Below are positions 54,940 through 63,023 of a stretch of 64,000 bases of DNA, in pieces. The notes beneath the pieces were generated by a model that was not told the DNA's origin, did not search any database, and saw only the letters and a program-made list of their open reading frames with translations. Each line of letters begins with the position of its first letter. Within the stretch, counting starts at the first letter, position 1. A program made the translations under genes and the position numbers. The DNA comes from JAJEDW01 sp963555775 (GTDB taxonomy: Bacteria; Acidobacteriota; Terriglobia; 20CM-2-55-15): positions 620,001 through 684,000 of the forward strand of contig CAUVWY020000010.1 in the NCBI GenBank assembly GCA_963555775.3, in the 5' to 3' direction.

Positions 54940-55684
54940 AGACCGAGATCGCCAGTTCGCTGCGCCAGTTGCACTTGCCGGCCTTCGTCGACAACTACAA
55001 CCTTCAGGCCACTGTAGCGACCAACGAAGGTTGGGCCTACGACCGGTATCTGGTAGCGCTCTGTGAACTGGAACTGGAGGAACGACGGCAACGGAAGATC
55101 GAACGGCTCCTGCGGGAATCGAAACTGCCCCGGGAGAAGACCTGGGCGGCGTTTGAACAGTCCCGATTGCCCGAACCGTCGAGCGACGCGTGGATGCATT
55201 GCTTGAAGGAGACTTCCTGGATCGCACCGAGAACGTCCTGGCCTTCGGGAATCCGGGCAGCGGCAAAACCCATCTGCTGTGCGCCCTCGGGCATGAACTC
55301 ATCCTGAAGGGCCGGAGAATCTACTTCACTCCATGTGCGCTGCTGGTTCAGCGGCTCCTGCGGGCCAAGGCCGAGCTGGAACTGGAGAAAGAACTCAAGC
55401 GGCTCGACAAGTTCGACGCGCTCATCATTGACGACATCGGTTACGTCCAGCACAGCCGGGACGAGATGGCAGTGCTGTTCACCCTGCTGGCTCACCGGTA
55501 CGAGCGCCGCAGCATTCTGATCACATCGAACCTGGTCTTCTCGGACTGGGACAAGATCTTCAAGGATCCGATGACCACGGCCGCGGCGATCGACCGAATC
55601 GTTCATCACAGCGTTATTCTGGAACTGAATCTGTCCAGCTACCGCATGGAAGCCGCCAAGAACGCGAAAGGACGAAACAAGTGA
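54930..55684 (+). pseudogene. istB: IS21 helper ATPase IstB, frameshifted
   Basis: Begins MAVKTEIASSLRQLHLPAFVDNY, the IstB N-terminus, and goes out of frame after FEQSRLPEP. The correct continuation VERRVDALLEGDFLDRTENVLAFGNPGSGKTHLL (Walker A), then LIIDDIGYVQ, lies in the -1 frame to 55684. One base lost near 55178 explains the break. No slippery run is present there, so programmed frameshifting is unlikely. Confidence 0.8.
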
Positions 55685-55867
55685 CCGCGACGGGCCTGTG
55701 GAAAACGCCGCATCCGTGGGAATCCGTGCAAGACCCGGATTCCCACCGCTGCTTGGAAAAGCCTACGGCTTTACCACGTTTCCCACAGGCGGGACGGCGA
55801 CGAACATCCCTTAACTCAAACGGGAATTCTAATTGTCGTCAACGGGAATAATAGTTGACGCTGGACA

Positions 55868-55881
55868 CGGGAAGCCCTTTT
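55868..55881. terminator. Intrinsic terminator hairpin, right part (split by IS21-B)
   Basis: Contains the second copy of the target duplication CGGGAA and completes the right arm GGGAAGCCCTTT. On the minus strand the stem is preceded by the TonB receptor stop at 55909. Confidence 0.7.
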
Positions 55882-55908
55882 CGGATCGAAGGCCGGAGGC
55901 CGTTCGGA

Positions 55909-58230
55909 TCAGAAGTCGATGCGCGCGTTCAGGGTGAACGTGCGCGCGCCGCCCGCCCCGGTGATCCGACCGAAGTCTACGGAATTGATGTTCACGTTCG
56001 GGTCGTTCCACAGCGGCGTGTTGAGCAGGTTGATCGCGTCGATCCGGAGCGTGAAATCCATGTTCTCGCGGATCTGGACGGACTTGGACAGCGCGGCGTC
56101 GACGCCCAGGCTGCCCGGTCCTTGCAGCCAGGCCAGACCCAGGTTACCCGTGGTCCCCGGCTTCGGGTTCCGCAGGATGGCATTCCCCGAGCCGTCGACG
56201 ATCTGAAAGAGCGCGGAGTGTGCTTGCAGCGCATCCGGGTTCGAGCCGTAGTAGTCGGTCACCGGCTCCGGTGACCGGGTCAGGCCCGTGAAGTAGCTGA
56301 TGTCGCCGTCCGTGCCGACCCGAACTTCTCCGAATGACTTCGGCAGCGAGTCGACGCCGCCGACCAAGTCGGGCGTGTTGAACACGTCGTTCGCCACGAT
56401 CGTCTGCAGACCACCCGTGCCCCACAGCGGGTTTCCGGTCACCAGCGACAACGGCGCCCCGGACGACCAACTGAAGATCGACGACAACTGCCAGCCCTCG
56501 ATGATGCGGGCCAGCGCCGCCGGAGCGCCCGAGCCGAGCGCGCGGCCGGGTCCGAACGGCAACTGCCACACGCCGTGCGCGTTGAACGCGTGCGTGCGGT
56601 GGAAGCCGACCGGGCCCTTGTTCAGGTTTCGGTCCCGCGAATCGCGGATCGCGCCGTTCTGATCCTCGCGGGCGCGGAACGTCGCCGTTCCGGCGTTCCC
56701 GAGAGCCTTGGACCAGGTATAGGTGACTTGGCCGCTGAATCCCGCGGACACCCGCTTGGTCAACTGCGTCTGCAGCGAGTGGTACGTGGTGTGGTCCTGG
56801 TTGCCGTAGATGTCCATGTCATCGAACTGCGGGGCAATCACGATGAAGTCTTCCGGATAGTCGTTGGCCCGAAGCATGCCGCCTCGGACGCCTCCGACGG
56901 CGTTGGTCCAGTTGACGAACTCGGCGAACCCGGCCGCCTCGCCATCGGCGAAGAAGTCGTCGGTCGAGGCCCATTGGCGCAGCGCCGCCGAGGCCGTGCA
57001 ACCGCCCTGGCCAATGATCTGACTGTCCAACCCCAGGCACGTGCCACCGAAGCTAAGGCCTTCGAACATGTCTTCGAACAACGGGGCGACCCCGCCGCCG
57101 CGTACGATGTTGAACGCGTCGAGGATGCCGTTGTTGAAGATCTCGTACTCGTTCAGCTCACGCTCGCCCCACAGAGACACGCCCGTGGTCCCGACGTAGG
57201 CGACGCTCAGGTTGGTGTCGGGCGCGATCTCGGTCTCGACCGAGAGGTTGAAGTTCTGGATGTAGGGAATCCGCCGGTCCGGGGCGTAGGCGAAGGCGTC
57301 CACGTTCCGGTTGGTCAGCGGCACGGTTCCGAACGGCTCGATCGGGTTCGGCAGAGGGAACTGCGCCGTGGCGGCGCTGGGGTTCCCGACGATGCCCGGC
57401 ACTGCGGTGAACACGGTCGGAGTCACGTTGGCGGTATAGGACTTGCCGGGGTTGCGGCCCGGGCCGAAGTCGTACTGCAGGAACGTCGCCGCTCCCGAGT
57501 AGCTGATGCCGTAACCGCCGCGGACCACCGTGGTCCGGTCGAGCCACGGCACGCGGTAGCTGAAGCCGAAGCTGGGCGCGATGTTGTTCCAGTCCTTCGG
57601 GTAGAGACCGAGATCCGTATTCGGGCTGAACCGCCCGACCTGAATGAACCGGACCAGGCTATTCGGGTTGTTGGCGCCGCCGTTGATCAACAGCCCCGGG
57701 TCTTCGGGCGCCGTGTTCAGACCCTTGGCCTCGTACGGGACGCCGTAGTTGATGGTCAGGTTCTGCGTGGCGTTCCAGTCGTCCTTGAAGTAGGCCGCCC
57801 AGTCGTCCTGGTGATAGTTCAGGTTCTGCTTGGGCGTGACCAGGATGTCGTCGAATCCCCGGGAGGGATCGTTGACGATATAACCCATCGTCAGGCTGCC
57901 GACCGATCCGGACAGGTCGTTCAGGATCTCTTCGGCGGTGCCGGCGTCCGCTCTCGATAACAACGGAAACGCCTCATTGCCGGCAATATTGACCTCGAAG
58001 TTGCCGTCTCCGATCGCGACGTTCGGCCAGAGGCTGCCGCCGTTCCGGCCGTCCGAGTCGGCCCAGGTGCCTTCCCAGCCGGCCTGGAACGAATGCGGTC
58101 CCACGACCCAACTCACGTTGTCGGAGATCACGTAAAGCGGGCTGTTCTGCGTGCGCGTCGAACCCAGGGCCGGAACGGCCATCCACTTGTTGCCGCCGAT
58201 CGACTCCAGGTTCTGCAGCGGATAGCGCCG
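55909..58230 (-). pseudogene. TonB-dependent (Oar-like) receptor, 5'-truncated
   Basis: About 770 codons of an outer-membrane receptor: barrel strands such as DDWAAYFKDDWNATQNLTINYGVPYE, IAPSFGFSYRVPWLDRTTVVRGGYGI, HTTYHSLQTQLTKRVSAGFSGQVTYTWSKA, ending RTFTLNARIDF with terminal Phe. The carboxypeptidase-like N-terminal domain, TonB box and most of the plug are missing. Similarity runs past the first ATG (58182) to about 58230, where the sequence changes to an Ldh2 fragment. Oar-like receptors are very common in Acidobacteria. Upstream-most gene of the ancestral minus-strand cluster. Confidence 0.8.
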
Positions 58231-58490
58231 CGTTGGCGGCGGACTGCGACGGAGGGCTCGGGTTGACGGTCGGACCGGCGGTGATGGACCTCGCCATTGA
58301 ACGGGCGGGCCAGTATGGCGTCGGCGTCGCCGTGGCTTTCAACGGGGGCCACTACGGGGCGGCGGCATATTTCGCGCATCGTGCGCTCGACAAGGGAATG
58401 ATCGGCATATCGATGACCTCGGGCGGCGTCTCGGGTGTGCCGACAGGGGGCGCGGAACCCTTGCCAGGTCTGAACCCCATCGCCATCGCA
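58231..58490 (+). pseudogene. Internal fragment of an Ldh2-family malate/lactate dehydrogenase
   Basis: About 86 codons reading DGGLGLTVGPAVMDLAIERA, FNGGHYGAAAYFAHRALDKGMIGISMT and GVPTGGAEPLPGLNPIAIAA. This is the central NAD-binding part of Ldh2-type dehydrogenases. Both ends are cut: at the TonB joint and at repeat copy D, which supplies the stop. Confidence 0.75.
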
Positions 58491-58539
58491 GCGGATAAGT
58501 AAAATAAGCGGGCTTCGCAGTACAGGGACTGGCAAGACG
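58491..58539 (+). repeat. Interspersed repeat, copy D (core only)
   Basis: 49-bp core identical, or nearly so, to the start of copies A-C (GCGGATAAGTAAAATAAGCG...GGCAAGACG). It then diverges and is followed 10 bp later by the portal gene ATG. Confidence 0.9.
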
Positions 58540-58549
58540 GAGACGATTC

Positions 58550-59584
58550 ATGAACATCGTTCAACGGGGAATCGCTCGTATCGCCGGGATCGAGTATCGG
58601 TCTGGCTACACGGATCTGATTGTCTCGGGCCTGATCGCGCAAGCGGAAGGTTCGGCGGTTCCGAACGTCGCGGGCGTCGCTGCGGTCGAGACGGCGGCCG
58701 GTTTGTATTCACGATGTTTCGCCACTGCGGGCGTGGGCGCATCCGAACCGATCCTCCGTCTACTGAGACCGGCAATCCTCGGGCAGATCGGGCGCGAGTT
58801 GATCGCGAATGGAGAATCGGTCTGGCTGTTGACGGCTGCGGACAGCCTCGAACTGGTTCCGGCCTATCAATACGACGCGGCAGGTTCCGCGTTCTCTTGG
58901 CGGTATTCGTCGGTCTCGGTGAATGGACCCAGTAACACCACCACCCGGCGCAACGTGGATCGGGACGAGGTTCTGCACGCGCGGTATTCGACCGACGCGC
59001 GAGAGCCTTGGCGCGGGATCGGGCCGTACCAGAGCGCCCGGATAACTTCTCGTATTCAGTCGCTACTGGAAAGCGCCCTCGGGGATGAATCATCCGGAAC
59101 ACGCGGCCATTTGTTGCCAGTACCGAAACAATCGGGGCTCAAAGAAGACCTCAAGAAGCTGAAGGGCCAACTCGCGACGGTCGAACATGCGCAGAGTGCA
59201 AGCTACGGCACTTCCCTGGAGCGCGGCGCGTCGGGATCGCTTCGGCCGATTCGACTCGGGGCCGATCCGCCGATGGCGCTGGTCAACCTACAGGAACGGA
59301 TTCATTCTGAATTGCTGGCCGTCGCTGGCCTGCCGACCGCACTATTCGATCAGGACGCGAGCGCGGCGGCATCCCGTGAAGCGTTCCGGGCGTTCCTGAG
59401 TACATCGCTGAAACCGCTGGGCGTGCTGGTCTCGGGCGAGTTGTCGCGGCTGTTCGAGGAAGATGTCGCGCTCGACTTCGGTGATATTGCCGGTTCCGAC
59501 CTGATGGCGCGGTCGCGAGCGCTCGGCAGTTTGGTGACGGCGGGCGTCGAGTTGGCTGAAGCGAAGAAACTCTGCGGGTTCTGA
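58550..59584 (+). CDS. Phage portal protein (HK97-type), possibly shortened
   Basis: 344 residues from the ATG at 58550, with GGAG 7 bases upstream at the edge of repeat copy D. Portal-like features: IGRELIANGESVWLL, RDEVLHARYSTDAREPWRGIGPYQSA, and PPMALVNLQERIHSELLAVAGLPTALFDQDASAAASREAFRAF, matching the stem and crown-side helices of tail-phage portals, which form the ring for DNA entry. No terminase, protease or capsid gene is adjacent, so this is an isolated remnant or cargo. Confidence 0.75.
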   Translation: MNIVQRGIARIAGIEYRSGYTDLIVSGLIAQAEGSAVPNVAGVAAVETAAGLYSRCFATAGVGASEPILRLLRPAILGQIGRELIANGESVWLLTAADSLELVPAYQYDAAGSAFSWRYSSVSVNGPSNTTTRRNVDRDEVLHARYSTDAREPWRGIGPYQSARITSRIQSLLESALGDESSGTRGHLLPVPKQSGLKEDLKKLKGQLATVEHAQSASYGTSLERGASGSLRPIRLGADPPMALVNLQERIHSELLAVAGLPTALFDQDASAAASREAFRAFLSTSLKPLGVLVSGELSRLFEEDVALDFGDIAGSDLMARSRALGSLVTAGVELAEAKKLCGF

Positions 59585-59732
59585 CAACGCTTCTCAATCC
59601 CCCGTCAACGTTTCGACCTCATGTTCTCCTGCCGGTTGGGTCTTCACTACCTGCCAAATCGTCCCCGGCCCGCGCTCTCAGGCCGTGGGTAATCGCCGAC
59701 CGCCGACAAACTCGACCTTGTCGCGCGTCCTG

Positions 59733-60020
59733 TCAGTCATCGCACAGGAATATCGTATCCGGGTTTCCCGGAACCAGCGGCCTGCAATTCCGGTTGCACT
59801 CGTAGTCCGCGCTGATCCATCCGGCGGCCTGGATCGTTTGGAGCGCCACGACGATGCAAGTCTCTTCTGATGAAAACTCGCCGATGGTTTGGTGAACGAG
59901 GAGATTGCCGCCGTCCGGGTATAAATGTCCGAGCCACGTATCGTGCGAATGCGAACGGAAGTACACGACAGCGGCGACGATCGCCACAACGAGGATGGCA
60001 ATTGTGGTGTTCTTGGTCAT
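59733..60020 (-). CDS. Small membrane-anchored or exported protein
   Basis: 95 residues. One N-terminal hydrophobic helix (TIAILVVAIVAAVVYF), then a polar domain with four Cys (ETCIVV, YECNRNC, FLCDD), possibly two disulfides. Unknown family. Likely phage- or element-borne, given the neighbouring portal gene. Confidence 0.45.
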   Translation of the reverse strand: MTKNTTIAILVVAIVAAVVYFRSHSHDTWLGHLYPDGGNLLVHQTIGEFSSEETCIVVALQTIQAAGWISADYECNRNCRPLVPGNPDTIFLCDD

Positions 60021-60090
60021 ATGGTGTCACCTGCCTTTCTTGTCGACGGTTCGCAGAATTCGGTGACCGTCATGGGAGATTCCGAACTCG

Positions 60091-60249
60091 TTAAGTGCTG
60101 CCGTTCGATCCGTCGAGCGGCTCCGGCATGGCCGACGCTGCAACCGGCGCGAACGACTCCATAAGCGCCTTCACGTCCGGGGCAACCGGGCCCGTCGAGC
60201 GGTCCAGTAGGAACGCGGCGACCCGTTGGACGGTTTCGACGTGCTTCAT
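60091..60249 (-). CDS. Small ORF, unknown
   Basis: 52 residues beginning MKHVETVQRVAAFLLDRSTG. The same frame remains protein-like upstream (AGTLGRSTAVYHTTRRLDVAT) up to a stop beside the MITE, so the true start is uncertain. No family recognised. Confidence 0.3.
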   Translation of the reverse strand: MKHVETVQRVAAFLLDRSTGPVAPDVKALMESFAPVAASAMPEPLDGSNGST

Positions 60250-60354
60250 GGTTGCAACGTCGAGGCGGCGGGTTGTGTGGTAGACGGCGGTAGAACGTCC
60301 GAGCGTTCCCGCTGCTGCCCCCCTATTGGCGTTACGCGATACTGTGTCCGTTGG

Positions 60355-60484
60355 CTAGCAGCCTGTCGGACTTTCGGCGTAAGTCCTTTGTTTTCAACAA
60401 CGGCCCTTTTTAGCCCGAAACGGTAAACACAGTAATATGAATGACTTAGGTTTTTGATTCGGTGTTAGTCCGACAGGCTGCTAG
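60355..60484. mobile_element. MITE with 14-bp inverted repeats and CTAG target duplication
   Basis: Perfect 14-bp terminal inverted repeats CAGCCTGTCGGACT (60359-60372) and AGTCCGACAGGCTG (60467-60480) enclose a 122-bp AT-richer element without coding capacity. It is flanked by CTAG on both sides (60355-60358, 60481-60484). A short palindromic target of this kind is seen with some DDE families. Confidence 0.85.
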
Positions 60485-60883
60485 ACGACGGAGAACTCGA
60501 CTGGCTTCCACATATTCGTTCGGGTCGTCGTAATCGACGGCGTCCAGCGTGGTCCTATACGCGGCTGCAACAACAGGGCCGAATTTGTGACTAAGGTACT
60601 CCACCACATCGTGGCGCAGCGTGTACGCGTATTCGATTTCCGCTCTGCGGTCGAGCCCAACAGAGTGGTTCTGTAAGTGGTTCGCGAGCTCATGGAGCTC
60701 GCGTCGGGTTCCCGTGCACCACAGACAAAAGCGCTTGAGCATAGCCAGTGCGAATGGTGCGTGCTTTCGAATCGCTAACAGCGAGCGTACCGAGCGTACG
60801 ATCGGAAATAGGTCGAGCAGCGGTTCCGGAAATAAAGACTTGGCGAACTCGAAGATCTCCTTCAACTTTTCCATGATGGGCAT
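60446..60883 (-). CDS. Hypothetical helical protein, C-terminus altered by the MITE
   Basis: 145 residues, almost all helix (EKLKEIFEFAKSLFPEPLLDLFPIVRSVRSLL), no recognised family. The last 12 residues are encoded by the MITE. If the MITE and one CTAG are removed, the frame continues a few codons to a natural stop (about RRLANGHSIA), so only the tail is changed. Probably part of a mobile or phage-derived segment. Confidence 0.5.
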   Translation of the reverse strand: MPIMEKLKEIFEFAKSLFPEPLLDLFPIVRSVRSLLAIRKHAPFALAMLKRFCLWCTGTRRELHELANHLQNHSVGLDRRAEIEYAYTLRHDVVEYLSHKFGPVVAAAYRTTLDAVDYDDPNEYVEASRVLRRLAACRTNTESKT

Positions 60884-60995
60884 AAGTTATGGCGCACCGC
60901 TGTCAGAACAGGTCCACGCCTTCCCTCTGTGCCAATGTAGATGAGACACCTTCCCTAACGTTAATTAGTGAGCAGGGCGGGAAGGAAGATAACCT

Positions 60996-61484
60996 GTGTT
61001 GGTGATTAAACCAGAAGAGGAGAAAGAATCGCGGGCAACGGAAGGAGCCCGTAGGGCGACTGGAGTTGGGCGCGATTCGGCCGATGGGAATGGTGCCGGT
61101 CCGGATCCGGAGGTCGCCGATAAGGCGACGCGTCGACGATTCAGCGCGGAGTATAAGCGCCGGATCGTACGAGATGCCGACCGGTGTACGAAGCCCGGTG
61201 AGGTGGGCGCGTTGTTACGCCGTGAAGGGGTGTACTCATCGAGCCTGAGCACGTGGCGTCGGCAACTCGATGCCGGGGAGTTGGCCGGCGTCGGATCGGT
61301 CAAACGTGGACCGAAGGCGCAGCCGATAGACCCGCGGGATAAGCGGATTGCGGAGTTGGAACGGGAGACTCGGCGTCTGGAGGCGAGACTCGGGCAAGCC
61401 GAGACGATAATCGCCATTCAAAAAAAAGTTGCGACGCTATTAGGAATTCCGCTGAATACGATCCAGGACAAGGAGAACGGTTGA
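60996..61484 (+). CDS. IS3-family OrfA (helix-turn-helix)
   Basis: 162 residues. A charged N-terminal tail precedes a transposase_8-type helix-turn-helix (RRFSAEYKRRIVRDADRCTKPGEVGALLRREGVYSSSLSTWRRQ) and a coiled-coil leucine zipper (KRIAELERETRRLEARLGQAE). At 61420-61427 an eight-A run holds A_AAA_AAA in frame, a typical IS3 -1 frameshift site, and the -1 frame is open through to orfB. The stop TGA shares its last base with the orfB ATG. Confidence 0.9.
   Translation: MLVIKPEEEKESRATEGARRATGVGRDSADGNGAGPDPEVADKATRRRFSAEYKRRIVRDADRCTKPGEVGALLRREGVYSSSLSTWRRQLDAGELAGVGSVKRGPKAQPIDPRDKRIAELERETRRLEARLGQAETIIAIQKKVATLLGIPLNTIQDKENG
61421..61427 (+). promoter_or_regulatory. Candidate -1 frameshift site A_AAA_AAA of the IS3 element
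   Basis: In orfA the codons are caA AAA AAA GTT. The -1 frame has no stop between here and orfB (61484), so an OrfAB fusion could be made. Confidence 0.6.
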
Positions 61485-62485
61485 TGGAAGCGGCCCAGAC
61501 CCACTCTGCCGAGTTGGGCGCCGCACCCGCATGCCGGGCCTTTGGAGTTCCCCGTGCATCGTTCTATCGTCACCGGCAACGGCGAGCCGAACCCGCCCCA
61601 GACCCGATCCGTCGGCGATCGCATCGAGCGTTGAGTGAGGTGGAGCGCCAAGAGGTCCTCGACCTGCTGCATGGCGATCGCTTCGTGGACCAGGCGCCGG
61701 CTCAGGTCGCCGCCGCCCTGCTGGACGAGGACCGCTATCTGTGTTCCCCACGAACGATGTATCGGATCCTGGAAGCGAATCAGGAAGTTCGCGAACGAAG
61801 GAACCAGCGACGCCATCCCGCCTATACAAAGCCGGAGCTGTTGGCTACGGCTCCGAATCAAGTTTGGAGTGGGGACATCACGAAGTTGAAGGGACCCCAA
61901 AAGTGGACCTACTTCTACCTGTACGTGATCCTGGACATCTTCAGCCGCCAAGTCGTGGGCTGGATGGTCGCCGATTTCGAATCGGCGAATCTGGCCAAAA
62001 AGTTGATCCAGAAAGCCTGCGACAAGCAACAGATTGATCGTGATAAACTCATACTCCACTCCGATCGTGGATCGTCGATGAAGTCCAAGGCGGTGGCGCT
62101 GCTGTTGGCCGATCTGGGAGTGACGAAGTCTCACTCCCGACCGTATGTATCGGACGACAATCCATTCTCGGAAGCGCAGTTCAAGACGCTCAAGTACCGG
62201 CCAGTCTTCCCGGACCGTTTCGGTTGTAGCCAGGACGCCAAGGCGTTCTGCAGGGACTTCTTCCACTGGTACAACAATGTCCACTACCATTCGGGACTGA
62301 ACTGGTTGACACCGGCCATGGTTCACCACGCCCGTGCCGACGTCGTCATCCAAAAACAGCAGCATGCCATGGATTGTGCGCGGCAACGCCACCCAGTACG
62401 TTTCGTCAACGTACCAAGAACGATCCCAGGGCCGCCCGACAAGGTGTGGATCAATCCACCCGTAGAATCGCAGGCGGTAGCTTAA
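61484..62485 (+). CDS. IS3-family transposase OrfB (DDE integrase core)
   Basis: 333 residues from the ATG at 61484. HTH_21-like N-terminal region (LSEVERQEVLDLLHGDRFVDQAPAQVAAALLDED), then rve core with Asp in WSGDITKLKG, Asp in LILHSDRGS and Glu in SDDNPFSEAQFKTLKYRP, complete DDE. Start overlaps the orfA stop (TGATG), which allows reinitiation as well as frameshifting. Confidence 0.93.
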   Translation: MEAAQTHSAELGAAPACRAFGVPRASFYRHRQRRAEPAPDPIRRRSHRALSEVERQEVLDLLHGDRFVDQAPAQVAAALLDEDRYLCSPRTMYRILEANQEVRERRNQRRHPAYTKPELLATAPNQVWSGDITKLKGPQKWTYFYLYVILDIFSRQVVGWMVADFESANLAKKLIQKACDKQQIDRDKLILHSDRGSSMKSKAVALLLADLGVTKSHSRPYVSDDNPFSEAQFKTLKYRPVFPDRFGCSQDAKAFCRDFFHWYNNVHYHSGLNWLTPAMVHHARADVVIQKQQHAMDCARQRHPVRFVNVPRTIPGPPDKVWINPPVESQAVA

Positions 62486-62541
62486 TTGTTGAACCCACGT
62501 GTCTCACACTTGTTGACATTCACCGGTATCGGATCTAGGGC

Positions 62542-62898
62542 CGGAAGTTCAACATCGCGGGACCGTCCAACGGCGGGATCGTTGCGTTCCATGTGGCGGC
62601 GGCCCATCTGGAGTACTTCCTCTCGGTAACCGCCTTCCCCGGATACATGCGGCGGCCCAGCAACGCCAAGCTCGACGCGATCTCGGGCATGTGTGTGTTC
62701 ATGTACGTGGGCGAATTCGACCGGTACATGTGGCACAACGAAATGAAGAGAGAAACCGACTATCTGGCTTCCAAAGGCACCCTGACCCGTTACACTGTCG
62801 AGATAGGCCAACCCCACGGTATTGCGACACTCACCGGAGCCTAGGCGGGCCGCCTGTTCGACGGATTCGAAGAAACCGTGAACGGCTGCAACCAATAG
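62542..62898 (+). pseudogene. Alpha/beta hydrolase, 5'-truncated with in-frame amber codon
   Basis: Reads RKFNIAGPSNGGIVAFHVAAAH, an esterase nucleophile elbow of GxSxG type (GPSNG), then SVTAFPGYM, VGEFDRYMWHNEM (probable acid region) and IGQPHGIATLTG with the catalytic His. An in-frame TAG at 62842-62844 interrupts GA*AGRLFDGFEE before the final stop at 62898. The 5' part was removed beside the IS3 element. Confidence 0.6.
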
Positions 62899-62984
62899 GA
62901 AATCGAAGCCTGGCCGGGGCTTGACTTCGGTCGGAAAGAATCGGCGTAACAAGCGCTTGAACGATTAATGCCCTGAATATGCGC

Positions 62985-62993
62985 TGGTATAAT
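62985..62993 (+). promoter_or_regulatory. Extended -10 promoter of rpsA
   Basis: TGG TATAAT (62985-62993) with no clear -35. Predicted transcription start is near 63000, 24 bp before the ATG. Confidence 0.6.
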
Positions 62994-63023
62994 CGCTCCC
63001 GTTCCAGTTCCGAGGTGTATTTA

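Larger units (their letters stand above)
53350..55867 (+). mobile_element. IS21-family element B
   Basis: 2,518 bp with TG...CA ends, TGATCAGCG at the left and the complement of TGTCCAGCG at the right. Internal terminal repeats lie at 53356-53374 and 53380-53398 (left) and 55820-55838 and 55843-55862 (right). A 6-bp target duplication CGGGAA occurs at 53344-53349 and 55868-55873. It contains istA and a frameshifted istB. Confidence 0.9.
60936..62508 (+). mobile_element. IS3-family insertion sequence
   Basis: About 1.57 kb with orfA and orfB. Candidate ends share TGAGACAC as inverted repeat (60942-60949 and complement 62499-62506) inside TG...CA-type termini. No target duplication was identified, so the ends are accurate only to a few bases. 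It truncates an alpha/beta hydrolase gene on its right. Confidence 0.85.

Noticed and set aside
55170..55190. Programmed frameshift in istB of IS21-B
   Set aside because: There is no slippery run or other recoding signal at the break; a 1-base deletion is simpler.
45209..58539. Interspersed repeat as integron attC sites or a Xer/dif site
   Set aside because: No GTTRRRY/RYYYAAC core pair or long imperfect palindrome. A TTATGTTGAG stretch resembles one half of dif, but the other half is absent. No integrase is present.
58550..60883. Prophage
   Set aside because: Only a portal-like gene and small unknown ORFs; no terminase, capsid, tail or integrase genes.
39385..63000. Integrative element bounded by tRNA attL/attR
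   Set aside because: No copy of the tRNA 3' end was found downstream and no tyrosine recombinase is present in the window.
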